Below are positions 27,439 through 38,570 of a stretch of 64,000 nt of DNA, one piece after another (the first letter of the stretch is position 1; every line of letters begins with the position of its first letter). A model generated the notes under the pieces. That model worked only from the letters and a program-made list of their open reading frames with translations. It was not told the DNA's origin and searched no databases. Source of the DNA: Sciscionella marina DSM 45152 (lineage in GTDB: Bacteria; Actinomycetota; Actinomycetes; Mycobacteriales; Pseudonocardiaceae); the NCBI RefSeq assembly GCF_000379465.1, contig NZ_KB905414.1, positions 371,423 to 435,422 of the forward strand. Reading direction: 5' to 3'. A program made the translations under genes and the position numbers.

Positions 27439-29559
27439 ATGGCCCAATCCGCTGTCACGATCGACGAATCCGAACTCCGCACCCGGGCGGCGGAATTGCT
27501 GACCGCGCTCGCCGGTGCCGGCGCCGAGCTCCGCGAGGACCAGTGGCAGGCGATCCGCGCCCTCGTCCTCGACAACGCCCGGGTACTCGTCGTGCAGCGC
27601 ACCGGATGGGGAAAGTCGGCGGTCTACTTCCTCGCCACCGCCCTGCTCAGGGAACAGGGCGCCGGGCCGACGGTGCTCATCTCCCCGCTGCTCGCCCTGA
27701 TGCGCAACCAGATCGAGGCGGCCGCGCGGGCCGGGATCCGTGCGGCGAGTATCAATTCCGCGAACATCCAGGACTGGGAGCAGGTGCGCCAACAGGTCGC
27801 CGATGGCCTTGTCGATGTCTTGCTCATCAGCCCGGAACGGCTCAACAATCCCGATTTCCGGGATTCGGTGCTGCCCTCGCTTTCCGCGAGCGCCGGGATG
27901 CTCGTGGTCGACGAGGCGCACTGCATCTCGGACTGGGGGCACGATTTCCGGCCCGACTACCGCAGGCTGCGCGCCATGCTCACCGAGCTCCCGGACGCGG
28001 TCGCCGTGCTCGCCTGCACCGCGACCGCGAACGACCGGGTGGTCCGGGATGTCACCGAACAACTCGATCTCGGCGGACGGGACACGGTCGTGCTGCGCGG
28101 TCGGCTGGACCGGGAATCGCTGCGCTGTTCGGTCGTCTCGCTGCCCAGTTCCCGGCAGCGCATCGGCTGGCTCGCCGAACACCTCGCCGAGCTACCCGGC
28201 TCGGGGATCATCTACACGCTCACCGTGTCCGGCGCCGAGGACGTCGCGGATGTCCTCACCGCGCAAGGGTTTCCGGTCGCCTCCTATACCGGCCGCACCG
28301 AACCGGCCGAGCGCGAGCAGGCCGAGCAGGACCTGCTGCACAACAAGGTCAAGGCGCTCGTGGCCACCTCCGCGCTCGGAATGGGCTTCGACAAGCCGGA
28401 CCTCGGATTCGTCGTGCACCTCGGCGCCCCGTCCTCTCCGGTGACCTACTACCAGCAGATCGGCCGCGCGGGCCGCGGCGTACGCAGCGCGGAGGCGATC
28501 CTGCTCCCCGGGGCCGAGGACCGGGATATCTGGGCGTACTTCGCCTCGATGGCCTTCCCACCAGAACCGGTCGTGCGCGCCGTGCTCGACGCGCTCGGCG
28601 CGGCGTCGAAACCGCTGTCCACCGCGGCACTGGAACCACTCGTCCCGCTTTCCCGGTCCCGCTTGGAAATGGTACTCAAGGTGCTGGACACCGATGGCGC
28701 CCTGCACCGGGTCCGCGGCGGCTGGACCATCGGCGAGCAGGAAAGCTGGCACTACGACACCGAACGCTATGCGCACATCGCGCGCGCCCGCGAGGCCGAG
28801 CAGCAGGCGATGCTCGACTACGCGTCCACCGAGGGCTGCCGCATGCTTTTCCTGCTGCGCCAGCTCGACGATCCGACGGCGCGCGAATGCGGGCGCTGCG
28901 ACAACTGCACGGGAGAACGGCCGGGCACTCGGGTCAGCGAGAGCACCGTCGCCGCGGTCGGCGGCCGGTTGGACGCACCGGGTGTACCGGTACCGCCGCG
29001 CAAGACCTGGCCGACCGGGATGGCGGGCCTCGGCGTCCCGCTTTCCGGCAAGCTCCCCGAGGACCAGCGCGCCGAGGAGGGCCGGGTACTCGGCAGGCTC
29101 ACCGATATCGGCTGGGGCAACCGATTGCGCACCCTGTTCGCCGACCCGGACGGACCGGTACCGGACGAGGTGTTCCAGGCTTGTGTCCAGGTGCTCGCCG
29201 GATGGGACTGGGCCGAGCGCCCCACCTCGGTCGCCGCGATCACCTCGACCGGGCGGCCCGAACTGGTCTCCAGTCTCGCCACGCGGCTGTCCCAGGTGGG
29301 CAGGCTCACCTGGCTCGGCACCGTGCACTCCGCGGGAACCGGCGAAGGGCGCACGAACAGCGCGCGACGGCTCGCCGCGGTGCACGGCGCGCTGAGCCTC
29401 GGCGAGAAACTGCGCGCCGCCCTCGCGGACAATCCGGGGCCGGTGCTGCTCGTCGACGATCGGGTGGACACCGGCTGGACCATGACCGTGGCGAGCAAAC
29501 TGGTCCGGGAAGCGGGCGCCGGATCGGTGTACCCCTTCGCCCTGGCTCAGGTCGGCTGA
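27439..29559 (+). CDS. RecQ-family helicase with C-terminal phosphoribosyltransferase-like domain
   Basis: ATP-dependent DNA helicase, superfamily 2. LREDQWQAIRALV (motif 0), VVQRTGWGKSAVYFLAT (Walker A, about residue 54), VVDEAHCISDWGHDFRPDY (DEAH and RecQ aromatic loop), ACTATAN, ALGMGFDKPDL and YYQQIGRAGRG (motif VI). A zinc cluster ECGRCDNCTGE sits near 485. The last 60 residues read GPVLLVDDRVDTGWTMTVAS (about 669), a PRPP-binding-loop pattern of type I phosphoribosyltransferases, so the protein seems to join a helicase to a PRTase fold. 706 residues; stands alone. Probably DNA repair. Confidence 0.88.
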   Translation: MAQSAVTIDESELRTRAAELLTALAGAGAELREDQWQAIRALVLDNARVLVVQRTGWGKSAVYFLATALLREQGAGPTVLISPLLALMRNQIEAAARAGIRAASINSANIQDWEQVRQQVADGLVDVLLISPERLNNPDFRDSVLPSLSASAGMLVVDEAHCISDWGHDFRPDYRRLRAMLTELPDAVAVLACTATANDRVVRDVTEQLDLGGRDTVVLRGRLDRESLRCSVVSLPSSRQRIGWLAEHLAELPGSGIIYTLTVSGAEDVADVLTAQGFPVASYTGRTEPAEREQAEQDLLHNKVKALVATSALGMGFDKPDLGFVVHLGAPSSPVTYYQQIGRAGRGVRSAEAILLPGAEDRDIWAYFASMAFPPEPVVRAVLDALGAASKPLSTAALEPLVPLSRSRLEMVLKVLDTDGALHRVRGGWTIGEQESWHYDTERYAHIARAREAEQQAMLDYASTEGCRMLFLLRQLDDPTARECGRCDNCTGERPGTRVSESTVAAVGGRLDAPGVPVPPRKTWPTGMAGLGVPLSGKLPEDQRAEEGRVLGRLTDIGWGNRLRTLFADPDGPVPDEVFQACVQVLAGWDWAERPTSVAAITSTGRPELVSSLATRLSQVGRLTWLGTVHSAGTGEGRTNSARRLAAVHGALSLGEKLRAALADNPGPVLLVDDRVDTGWTMTVASKLVREAGAGSVYPFALAQVG

Positions 29560-29573
29560 GACCGAACCCGGCC

Positions 29574-30023
29574 TCAGGCCTGGCCCGGAACGGGGCGAGC
29601 ACCCCGCACCTCTCGGGTCAGGACGTCCTGCACGGTCGAGCGTTCGAGTTCGGCCGCGACGGCCTCGGCGACTGCGCCGTCGATGGCGGTCAGCGAGCGC
29701 TGAACACCGCGGCCGACCGGGCAGTCCGGGTTGGGCCCGTGCAGCCCGAGCACCTGATCGTCGCCCTGCAGCAGTCGCCACACCCGCGCGAGCGTGATGT
29801 CCCCGGCGGGCCTCGCCAGCTCCCAGCCCCCGTGCACCCCGGGCCGGGAACACACCAGCCCGGCCTCGCGCAGCGGCCCGAGCACCCGCCGCACGTGGAC
29901 CGGGTTCACGTTGGTGCTCGCAGACAGTTCATCCGAGCTCACCGGACCACCTTCGGCCTGGCCCGCGAGGTAGGTCAGCACGTGCACGGCGACCGCGAAC
30001 TGGGTGTTCTTCGAGCTCGGCAT
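29574..30023 (-). CDS. Rrf2-family transcriptional regulator
   Basis: Winged-helix regulator of 149 residues: QFAVAVHVLTYLAGQAEGG, SDELSASTNVNPVHVRRVL and GVHGGWELARPAGDITLARV, the Rrf2 pattern. Only two separated Cys (LVCSRPG and NPDCPVG) are seen where cluster-binding members have three, so an iron-sulfur sensor such as NsrR is unlikely; a YwnA-type redox or ligand sensor fits better. Divergent from a YtfG-like reductase across 76 bp containing repeats, the probable target. Confidence 0.87.
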   Translation of the reverse strand: MPSSKNTQFAVAVHVLTYLAGQAEGGPVSSDELSASTNVNPVHVRRVLGPLREAGLVCSRPGVHGGWELARPAGDITLARVWRLLQGDDQVLGLHGPNPDCPVGRGVQRSLTAIDGAVAEAVAAELERSTVQDVLTREVRGARPVPGQA

Positions 30024-30051
30024 ACCCCCATGTTGCCATATCGCCATCGTC

Positions 30052-30090
30052 GTGGTTACAGTTAATTCGTAATCACAATAGCTACAGTTA
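30052..30090. promoter_or_regulatory. Candidate operator between the Rrf2 and reductase genes
   Basis: Inverted repeat GTGGTTAC-N9-GTAATCAC (one mismatch; 30052-30059 and 30069-30076) plus a direct repeat TACAGTTA at 30057-30064 and 30083-30090, 26 bp apart. AT-rich against its surroundings and centred in the divergent intergenic region. Confidence 0.5.
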
Positions 30091-30099
30091 GGTTTCGCG

Positions 30100-30960
30100 A
30101 TGACGATCGCCATCACCGGGGCTTCCGGCGCGTTGGGGCGGGCAACCGCCGAGCTCGTACTGCAGGCCGTGGATCCGAGCGAGGTCGTGCTCACCACCCG
30201 GCACCCGGACTCGCTCGCCGAGTTCGCTGCTCGCGGTGCCGGGGTGCGCCCCGTCGATTTCGCCGATCCGCGCACGCTGGCCACCGCGTTCACCGGCGTG
30301 GACCGGCTGCTGCTCATCTCCACCGATGCGGTCGGCGCCCGGCTGGACCAGCAGCGAGCCGCCATCGCCGCCGCGGCCGATTCGGGGGTCGGGCACATCG
30401 CCTACACCTCCGTACCCGAGCCGGTCCCCGCCAATCCCGCGCTGGTGGTTCCCGATCATGCGGGCACCGAGCAGGCGCTGCGGAACAGCGGCGTGCGGTG
30501 GACGATGCTGCGCAACAACCTGTACGCGCACATGCAGATCCCGGTCATCGAACAGGCCATCGAGGCCGGCCGGCTGGTGACCAATACCGGTGCGGGCGCC
30601 ACCGCATACGTGAGCCGAGAGGACTGCGCCGCGGCGGCGGCCGCCGCGCTGACCCAGGACGGGCACGCGGACAAGGCGTACGACATCACCGGCCCCGAGG
30701 CGCTCACGGCCGAGGACCTGACAGCCCTCGCCAGTGAACTCGGCGGCCGCGAGGTCGAGCTCGTGCACACCGAGGATGCCGCGTACGCCGCCGGTCTGCG
30801 GGCGGCCGGTCTCCCCGAGGAGGTCGCGGAGGTCGTGACCTCGTTCGGCGCAGCGAGCCGCGGTGGTTTCCTCGGCAACACCAGTTCAGCGGTCTCGGAC
30901 CTGACCGGCCGCACACCGGCGGCCCTGGCCGATATCATCCGGGAGGCACTACGGTCCTGA
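30100..30960 (+). CDS. NAD(P)H-binding reductase, NmrA/YtfG (QorB) type
   Basis: Atypical SDR of 286 residues: ITGASGALGRATAELVLQ (nucleotide loop at residue 5), LLLISTDAVGARLDQQRAAI, HIAYTSVPEP, WTMLRNNLYAHM, and YVSREDCAAAAAAAL, in the order of E. coli QorB, a quinone reductase. Substrate in this organism unknown; a stress-induced quinone reductase controlled by the divergent Rrf2 protein is the natural reading. Starts close to the operator-like repeats with no strong ribosome site. Confidence 0.87.
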   Translation: MTIAITGASGALGRATAELVLQAVDPSEVVLTTRHPDSLAEFAARGAGVRPVDFADPRTLATAFTGVDRLLLISTDAVGARLDQQRAAIAAAADSGVGHIAYTSVPEPVPANPALVVPDHAGTEQALRNSGVRWTMLRNNLYAHMQIPVIEQAIEAGRLVTNTGAGATAYVSREDCAAAAAAALTQDGHADKAYDITGPEALTAEDLTALASELGGREVELVHTEDAAYAAGLRAAGLPEEVAEVVTSFGAASRGGFLGNTSSAVSDLTGRTPAALADIIREALRS

Positions 30961-30968
30961 GCGCTCGC

Positions 30969-32084
30969 TCAGTTCGACCGCAGCGGCACCAGATCGTCGG
31001 CGTGCACCACCTCACGGCGCTGCTCGGGCGGTAGTTCCCCCGTCGACTGCCCGGTCATCGTGGCCAGTTCCTTCGCGTCATAGGCCACCACGCCGCGGGC
31101 CACCACGGCACCGTCCTCAGCGAGTAGCTCGACCACATCCCCGGCGTTGAACGTCCCGCCCACCTCGAGGATCCCGGCGGCGAGCAGGGAACGGCGCCGC
31201 CGGGTCACCGCGGTGACCGCGCCCGCGTCCAGCCGCAGCCGCCCGGTGGCATCGGCCGCGTAGCCGAGCCAGAACCGGCGGGCGGTAAGCCTGGCCTTCC
31301 TGGGTGCGAATGCGGTGCCGACGCTCGCCGAGTCCAGGGCCTGCTTCGCCTGTTCGGCCCCGGCGAGCAGGACCGGGATCCCGGCACCCGAGGCGAGCCG
31401 TGCGGCGGCCAGTTTGGAGGCCATGCCACCGGTGCCGAGCCCGGATGCGGCGACCGTCTCCACGCCGACCCCGTCGAGCTCGGCCGGATCGGTGATCTCG
31501 GTGAGCACCCGCGCCCCGTCGAGCGCCGGGTTGCGGTCATAGAGCGCGTCCACATCGGAGAGCAACACCAGAGCCTCCGCGCCGACCAGATGTGCCACCA
31601 GGGCGGCGAGCCGGTCGTTGTCCCCGAAGCGGATTTCCTCGGTGGCCACGGTGTCGTTCTCGTTGACCACCGGAACCGTGCCCATCCGCAACAGGGTCGC
31701 AAGGGTGCGCTGGGCATTGCGGTAGTGCGAGCGGCGCACCACATCATTGGCGGTGAGCAGGACCTGCCCGACGGTGAGTCCGTTGCGGCCGAACGCCTCG
31801 ACGTAGGCGTGCACGAGCGCGAGCTGCCCGACGCTGGCCGCCGCTTGTTGTTTGGCGATGTCCTTGGGGCGGCGCGGGATGCCCAGCGGGGCCAGCCCCG
31901 CCGCGATGGCGCCCGAGGAGACGAGCACCACCTCGCCACCGGCGTTCGCACGCGCCGACAGTGGTTCCACGAGCGCGTCCAGCCGGGCCGCGTCCAGGCC
32001 GCCGCGGGCCGTGGTCAACGAGGACGAACCGACCTTGACGACGATGCGTTTCGCCGTAACGATCGCTTCCCTGGCTTCCGACAC
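30969..32084 (-). CDS. proB: Glutamate 5-kinase
   Basis: First step of proline synthesis. Amino acid kinase domain ([82 protein letters not shown]) followed by a C-terminal PUA domain (residues about 270-371) as in E. coli ProB. The start is placed at the second of two adjacent GTG codons, which leaves six bases after AAAGGAG; this drops an MRRKERV extension. Follows obgE by about 50 bp. Confidence 0.95.
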   Translation of the reverse strand: MSEAREAIVTAKRIVVKVGSSSLTTARGGLDAARLDALVEPLSARANAGGEVVLVSSGAIAAGLAPLGIPRRPKDIAKQQAAASVGQLALVHAYVEAFGRNGLTVGQVLLTANDVVRRSHYRNAQRTLATLLRMGTVPVVNENDTVATEEIRFGDNDRLAALVAHLVGAEALVLLSDVDALYDRNPALDGARVLTEITDPAELDGVGVETVAASGLGTGGMASKLAAARLASGAGIPVLLAGAEQAKQALDSASVGTAFAPRKARLTARRFWLGYAADATGRLRLDAGAVTAVTRRRRSLLAAGILEVGGTFNAGDVVELLAEDGAVVARGVVAYDAKELATMTGQSTGELPPEQRREVVHADDLVPLRSN

Positions 32085-32135
32085 CACACGCTCCTTTCGC
32101 CGCAAGGAAACGCTGCCACAAAAGAACCGCCGCGG

Positions 32136-33578
32136 TTACTGATTTTCCTGCTCCTCGAGACCGCGCCTGCGCCTGCGTGCCTGTTTGCGTTCCGCCGCGC
32201 TCGGCCGGTCCGGTCCCTCGTCGAGGCGCGGATCGCTTCCCCTGCTGTACATGGCGACGGCGACCCCGGCCGGAGTGGACGGTTCCCAGTCGAAGGAGAC
32301 CGAGCCGATCGTGACCGGGCTTCCGGGCACCGCGCCGAGCCGGGCCAGCTCCTCTTCCACGCCGAGCCGGGCGAGCCGGTCACCGAGGTAGCCGACGGCC
32401 TCGTCGTTGGTGAAATCGGTCTGCTTGATCCAGCGCTCCGGACGCTCGCCGCGCACCACGAACCCACCCTCGGTGTCCGGGTCCTTCTCGATGGTGAATT
32501 CGGCGCCGCCGATCGCCTTGGGGCGCAACACGATCCTGGTCGGCTCGGCCGGTTTCACCGCGGCACGCTGGCTTTCGACGATCTCGGCGAGCGCATAGCC
32601 CAGCTTCGCGAGGCCCTCGCGGTTCGCCGTGGACACCTCGAAGATCGGCCAGCCACGGCCCTCGAGATCCCCGCGCACCAGTTCGGCGAGATCGCGGGCA
32701 TCGGGAATGTCCATCTTGTTCAGCGCGATGATCCGCGGTTTGTCCGCCAGGTTTCCGGAAAGCGATGGCGTGTAGCGGGCGAGTTCGGATTCCAGCGCAT
32801 CGATGTCCGAGCTCGGATCCCGCCCCGGCTCCTCGGTCGCGCAGTCCACCACGTGCACGATCGCCGCGCAACGCTCGATGTGCCGCAGGAAGTCGAGGCC
32901 GAGCCCCTTGCCCTCGCTCGCGCCCGGGATGAGGCCGGGCACATCCGCCATCGTGAACACGGTGTCCCCGCTGGTGACCACGCCGAGATTCGGCACGAGC
33001 GTGGTGAAGGGGTATTCGGCGATCTTGGGTTTCGCCGCGGAGAGTACGGAGATCAGCGAGGACTTGCCCGCCGAGGGGAACCCGAGCAGCCCGACATCGG
33101 CGACCGACTTCAGCTCGAGCACCAGCTCACGGTGCTCCCCCGGTTCGCCGAGCAGCGCGAATCCGGGCGCCTTGCGTGCCTTGGAAGCGAGCGCGGCGTT
33201 CCCCAGTCCGCCGCGGCCGCCGTTCGCCGCGAGCAACCGGGTGCCCTCACCGACGAGATCGGCCACCACCTCGCCGTTCTCGTCCAGCACCACGGTGCCG
33301 TCCGGTACGGCCAGCTCCAGATCCTCCCCGTTCGCCCCGTTGCGGTGCGCGCCCTTGCCCTGTTTGCCGTTGGTCGCGCGGACGTGCGGGTGGAAGTGGA
33401 AATCGAGCAGGGTGTGCACACCACGGTCGACGACGAGGCTCACGCTGCCGCCGTTGCCACCGTTCCCACCGTCCGGGCCGCCGAGCGGTTTGAACTTCTC
33501 GCGGTGCACGGATGCGCAGCCGTGGCCACCGTCCCCGCCGGTGACATCGATGGTCACCCGGTCGACGAACCGCGACAT
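32136..33578 (-). CDS. obgE: Obg GTPase
   Basis: Ribosome-associated GTPase. Glycine-rich Obg domain ([34 protein letters not shown]), G domain ([35 protein letters not shown] near the centre) and a C-terminal OCT domain with a basic tail ([18 protein letters not shown]). ATG chosen for GAGGAGGG upstream; 480 residues. Conserved order rplU-rpmA-obgE-proB, although a strong terminator separates it from rpmA. Confidence 0.96.
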   Translation of the reverse strand: MSRFVDRVTIDVTGGDGGHGCASVHREKFKPLGGPDGGNGGNGGSVSLVVDRGVHTLLDFHFHPHVRATNGKQGKGAHRNGANGEDLELAVPDGTVVLDENGEVVADLVGEGTRLLAANGGRGGLGNAALASKARKAPGFALLGEPGEHRELVLELKSVADVGLLGFPSAGKSSLISVLSAAKPKIAEYPFTTLVPNLGVVTSGDTVFTMADVPGLIPGASEGKGLGLDFLRHIERCAAIVHVVDCATEEPGRDPSSDIDALESELARYTPSLSGNLADKPRIIALNKMDIPDARDLAELVRGDLEGRGWPIFEVSTANREGLAKLGYALAEIVESQRAAVKPAEPTRIVLRPKAIGGAEFTIEKDPDTEGGFVVRGERPERWIKQTDFTNDEAVGYLGDRLARLGVEEELARLGAVPGSPVTIGSVSFDWEPSTPAGVAVAMYSRGSDPRLDEGPDRPSAAERKQARRRRRGLEEQENQ

Positions 33579-33641
33579 CCTCACCCTCCTCAAAAGTGTC
33601 CACAGCTCGAGCATCCTCGACAACTCGAGCGTCTTTCAACG

Positions 33642-33677
33642 AAAAAAGGCGGGCCGGGACGTGAATCCCGGCCCGCC
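33642..33677 (-). terminator. Intrinsic terminator between rpmA and obgE
   Basis: Minus strand: GGCGGGCCGGGA-TTCACG-TCCCGGCCCGCC, a perfect 12-bp stem, then six T. Expected to end most rplU-rpmA transcripts, leaving obgE to read-through or its own promoter in the following 60 bp. Confidence 0.92.
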
Positions 33678-33710
33678 CTGGGCGTGAAAGCCCGAAAACT
33701 GGCTATTCGA

Positions 33711-33968
33711 TCAGGCGTCCGCCTCGACGATGTTCACCGTCTTACGGCCACGCTTGGCACCGAACTGCACGGCGCCGCCGGCGAGCGCGAACAAGGTGTC
33801 ATCGCCGCCGCGGCCGACGTTCACGCCGGGGTGAAACTTGGTGCCACGCTGCCGGACGATGATCTCGCCCGCGTTGACGAGCTGACCACCGAAGCGCTTG
33901 ACTCCGAGCCGCTGGGCGTTCGAGTCGCGACCGTTACGGGAGCTGGACGCACCCTTCTTGTGTGCCAT
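33711..33968 (-). CDS. rpmA: 50S ribosomal protein L27
   Basis: Complete 85-residue L27: [60 protein letters not shown]. It has the short N-terminus without the cleaved extension of Firmicutes. Binds near the peptidyl-transferase centre of the large subunit. Twelve bases after the rplU stop, so co-transcribed. Confidence 0.99.
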   Translation of the reverse strand: MAHKKGASSSRNGRDSNAQRLGVKRFGGQLVNAGEIIVRQRGTKFHPGVNVGRGGDDTLFALAGGAVQFGAKRGRKTVNIVEADA

Positions 33969-33980
33969 GGCGGAACTCCC

Positions 33981-34289
33981 CTACTTGCTGATTCCGGTGA
34001 CCTCGACGCGGGTCAGCTGCTGGCGGTGACCCTGACGCTTGTGGTAGCCGGTCTTGTTCTTGAACTTATGGATGCGGATCTTGGGGCCCTTGGTCTGCTC
34101 CATCACCTTGCCGGTGACGGCGACCTTGGACAGCGCGCTCGCATCGGTGACCACATCGGCCCCGTCGACGAGGAGCACGGCCGGGAATTCGACCTCGGCG
34201 CCCGACTCGCCTGCGAGGCGCTCGACCTCGACTACATCGCCGACGGCCACCTTGTACTGCTTGCCGCCGGTCTTGACGATCGCGTACAT
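33981..34289 (-). CDS. rplU: 50S ribosomal protein L21
   Basis: 102 residues beginning [20 protein letters not shown] and ending [20 protein letters not shown], a full L21. The ATG is fixed by the family N-terminus; the upstream in-frame reading is not coding. First gene of rplU-rpmA. A long hairpin lies about 100 bp upstream, at the end of the RNase E/G gene. Confidence 0.98.
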   Translation of the reverse strand: MYAIVKTGGKQYKVAVGDVVEVERLAGESGAEVEFPAVLLVDGADVVTDASALSKVAVTGKVMEQTKGPKIRIHKFKNKTGYHKRQGHRQQLTRVEVTGISK

Positions 34290-34387
34290 CGGGCGGATGT
34301 CTCCTACTCCATCAACGGACTGCTGATTCTCGGGCCTCATTTCGAGGCCGCACGTTCGCGCCCCACCGGACGGTGGGCCGCAATCGA

Positions 34388-34420
34388 GGGTACACCCCCG
34401 ACTTCGGCGGGGGTGTACCC
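34388..34420 (-). terminator. Hairpin downstream of the RNase E/G gene
   Basis: GGGTACACCCCCG / CGGGGGTGTACCC, perfect 13-bp stem with a 7-nt loop, 56 bases after the RNase stop and before rplU. No U-tract. Confidence 0.75.
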
Positions 34421-34475
34421 GGGTCGACTTCACCGTCCGCCGAGCCCGGCCGCGAGCACCGTGCCCGCCGGAGGC

Positions 34476-37550
<3,075 letters not shown>

Positions 37551-37674
37551 ACAACTCCTTCGCCCCCGGGCGCACCCGTTCCCGATGACAGGGAAGGTCG
37601 CGGCCGCGCAGGGGCACTTTCGGTGTTCGTTTGTACCCGCTCCTGCGTCCCAGCAGCGGGAAACCTTGCCTTCC

Positions 37675-37699
37675 GCCTACCCATGGTTCCTGGGTAGGC
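37675..37699 (-). terminator. Hairpin upstream of rne / after the DUF2344 gene
   Basis: GCCTACCCA / TGGGTAGGC, 9-bp perfect stem with a 7-nt loop, about 60 bases after the DUF2344 stop and 125 bases before rne. Either a terminator for the upstream pair or part of the rne 5' untranslated region. Confidence 0.5.
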
Positions 37700-37756
37700 G
37701 AGGTCGGTCGACGAGGCGCCGTTCAGCGCTCTTGCCTCCTGGCCTCCGGCGACCAG

Positions 37757-38560
37757 CTACGTGGAAGACATCCGGTCTCCGACGAGCGGATCGACGAGCT
37801 GGCCTGCGTCGTCGAGTGGTCCCTGTGCGATCCGGCTCGCCTTCGCGGGGCCGCCGAACCACTCGTGACCGGTGACAACGTGAAGCGCACGCAGCACATC
37901 GTCGGGTCGTACGGTCGGTGTCATCTGCCGTACCACCACCTCGAGTATCCCATATCCGGGCGCCTTCGGGACCCCCTCGCCCGGAGGTTGTTTCGCCACA
38001 TGCCCGCTCACCTGCGGGAACGACTCCGACACAGGTTCTACCTTGATCGAGACACAGGCATGACGGACATCGATGTCTTTGAGCCCGCTCTTGGTCCGGC
38101 GTGGCACGATCACTTCCTCGGCGTCGAGCAGCGCGGCGACCGCGTCCTCGAGCGAGGCGTCGTCGGGAACGGGAACGGTGATCCGCCACCGGCTGGCCAG
38201 CATCCGGTCGGCAAGCGCACCTTCACCCGCGGTGACCACCTGGAGCACCGCGACATCTCCGGGCAGCGCGGAACCGAGGCGTTCGGCGATCGAATCGGGT
38301 TCGACCGATTCGGTGAGGCCGATCTCCACGTACTCGGCCTCGCTCGCGGTCCCGGTCGGCGCGGCACCGATCCAGGACAGCTTGGGGTGCGGGCTGAAGC
38401 CCTGCGAATAGGCGATCGGCAGCTCCGCCTTGCGCACCGCACGCTCGAAGAGGCGGGCGATATCGCGATGCGAGGCGAAGCGCAGTTTGCCGCGCTTGGC
38501 GTAGCGGAGCCAGAGCTTGCACGCGGTCGGCGCGGACGGATTGGGGCGGTCGTCGGCCAC
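37757..38560 (-). CDS. TIGR03936-family (DUF2344) radical SAM-associated protein
   Basis: Function unknown. 267 residues with the family core LWLRYAKRGKLRFASHRDIA, FERAVRKAELPIAYSQGFSP, HPKLSWIGAAPTGTASEAEY. In other bacteria it is fused to or encoded next to the TIGR03960 radical SAM protein, which here ends 10 bp upstream. A role in RNA or ribosome modification is inferred only from the steady neighbourhood with RNase E/G, L21 and L27. GTG start, GAGGAA eight bases upstream. Confidence 0.88.
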   Translation of the reverse strand: MADDRPNPSAPTACKLWLRYAKRGKLRFASHRDIARLFERAVRKAELPIAYSQGFSPHPKLSWIGAAPTGTASEAEYVEIGLTESVEPDSIAERLGSALPGDVAVLQVVTAGEGALADRMLASRWRITVPVPDDASLEDAVAALLDAEEVIVPRRTKSGLKDIDVRHACVSIKVEPVSESFPQVSGHVAKQPPGEGVPKAPGYGILEVVVRQMTPTVRPDDVLRALHVVTGHEWFGGPAKASRIAQGPLDDAGQLVDPLVGDRMSST

Positions 38561-38570
38561 GGGACGTTCC

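Noticed and set aside
27315-30065. A 916-codon plus-strand frame overlapping the RecQ-like gene
   Set aside because: Arg/Gly/Pro-rich reading of the same DNA in another frame; the RecQ frame has all helicase motifs.
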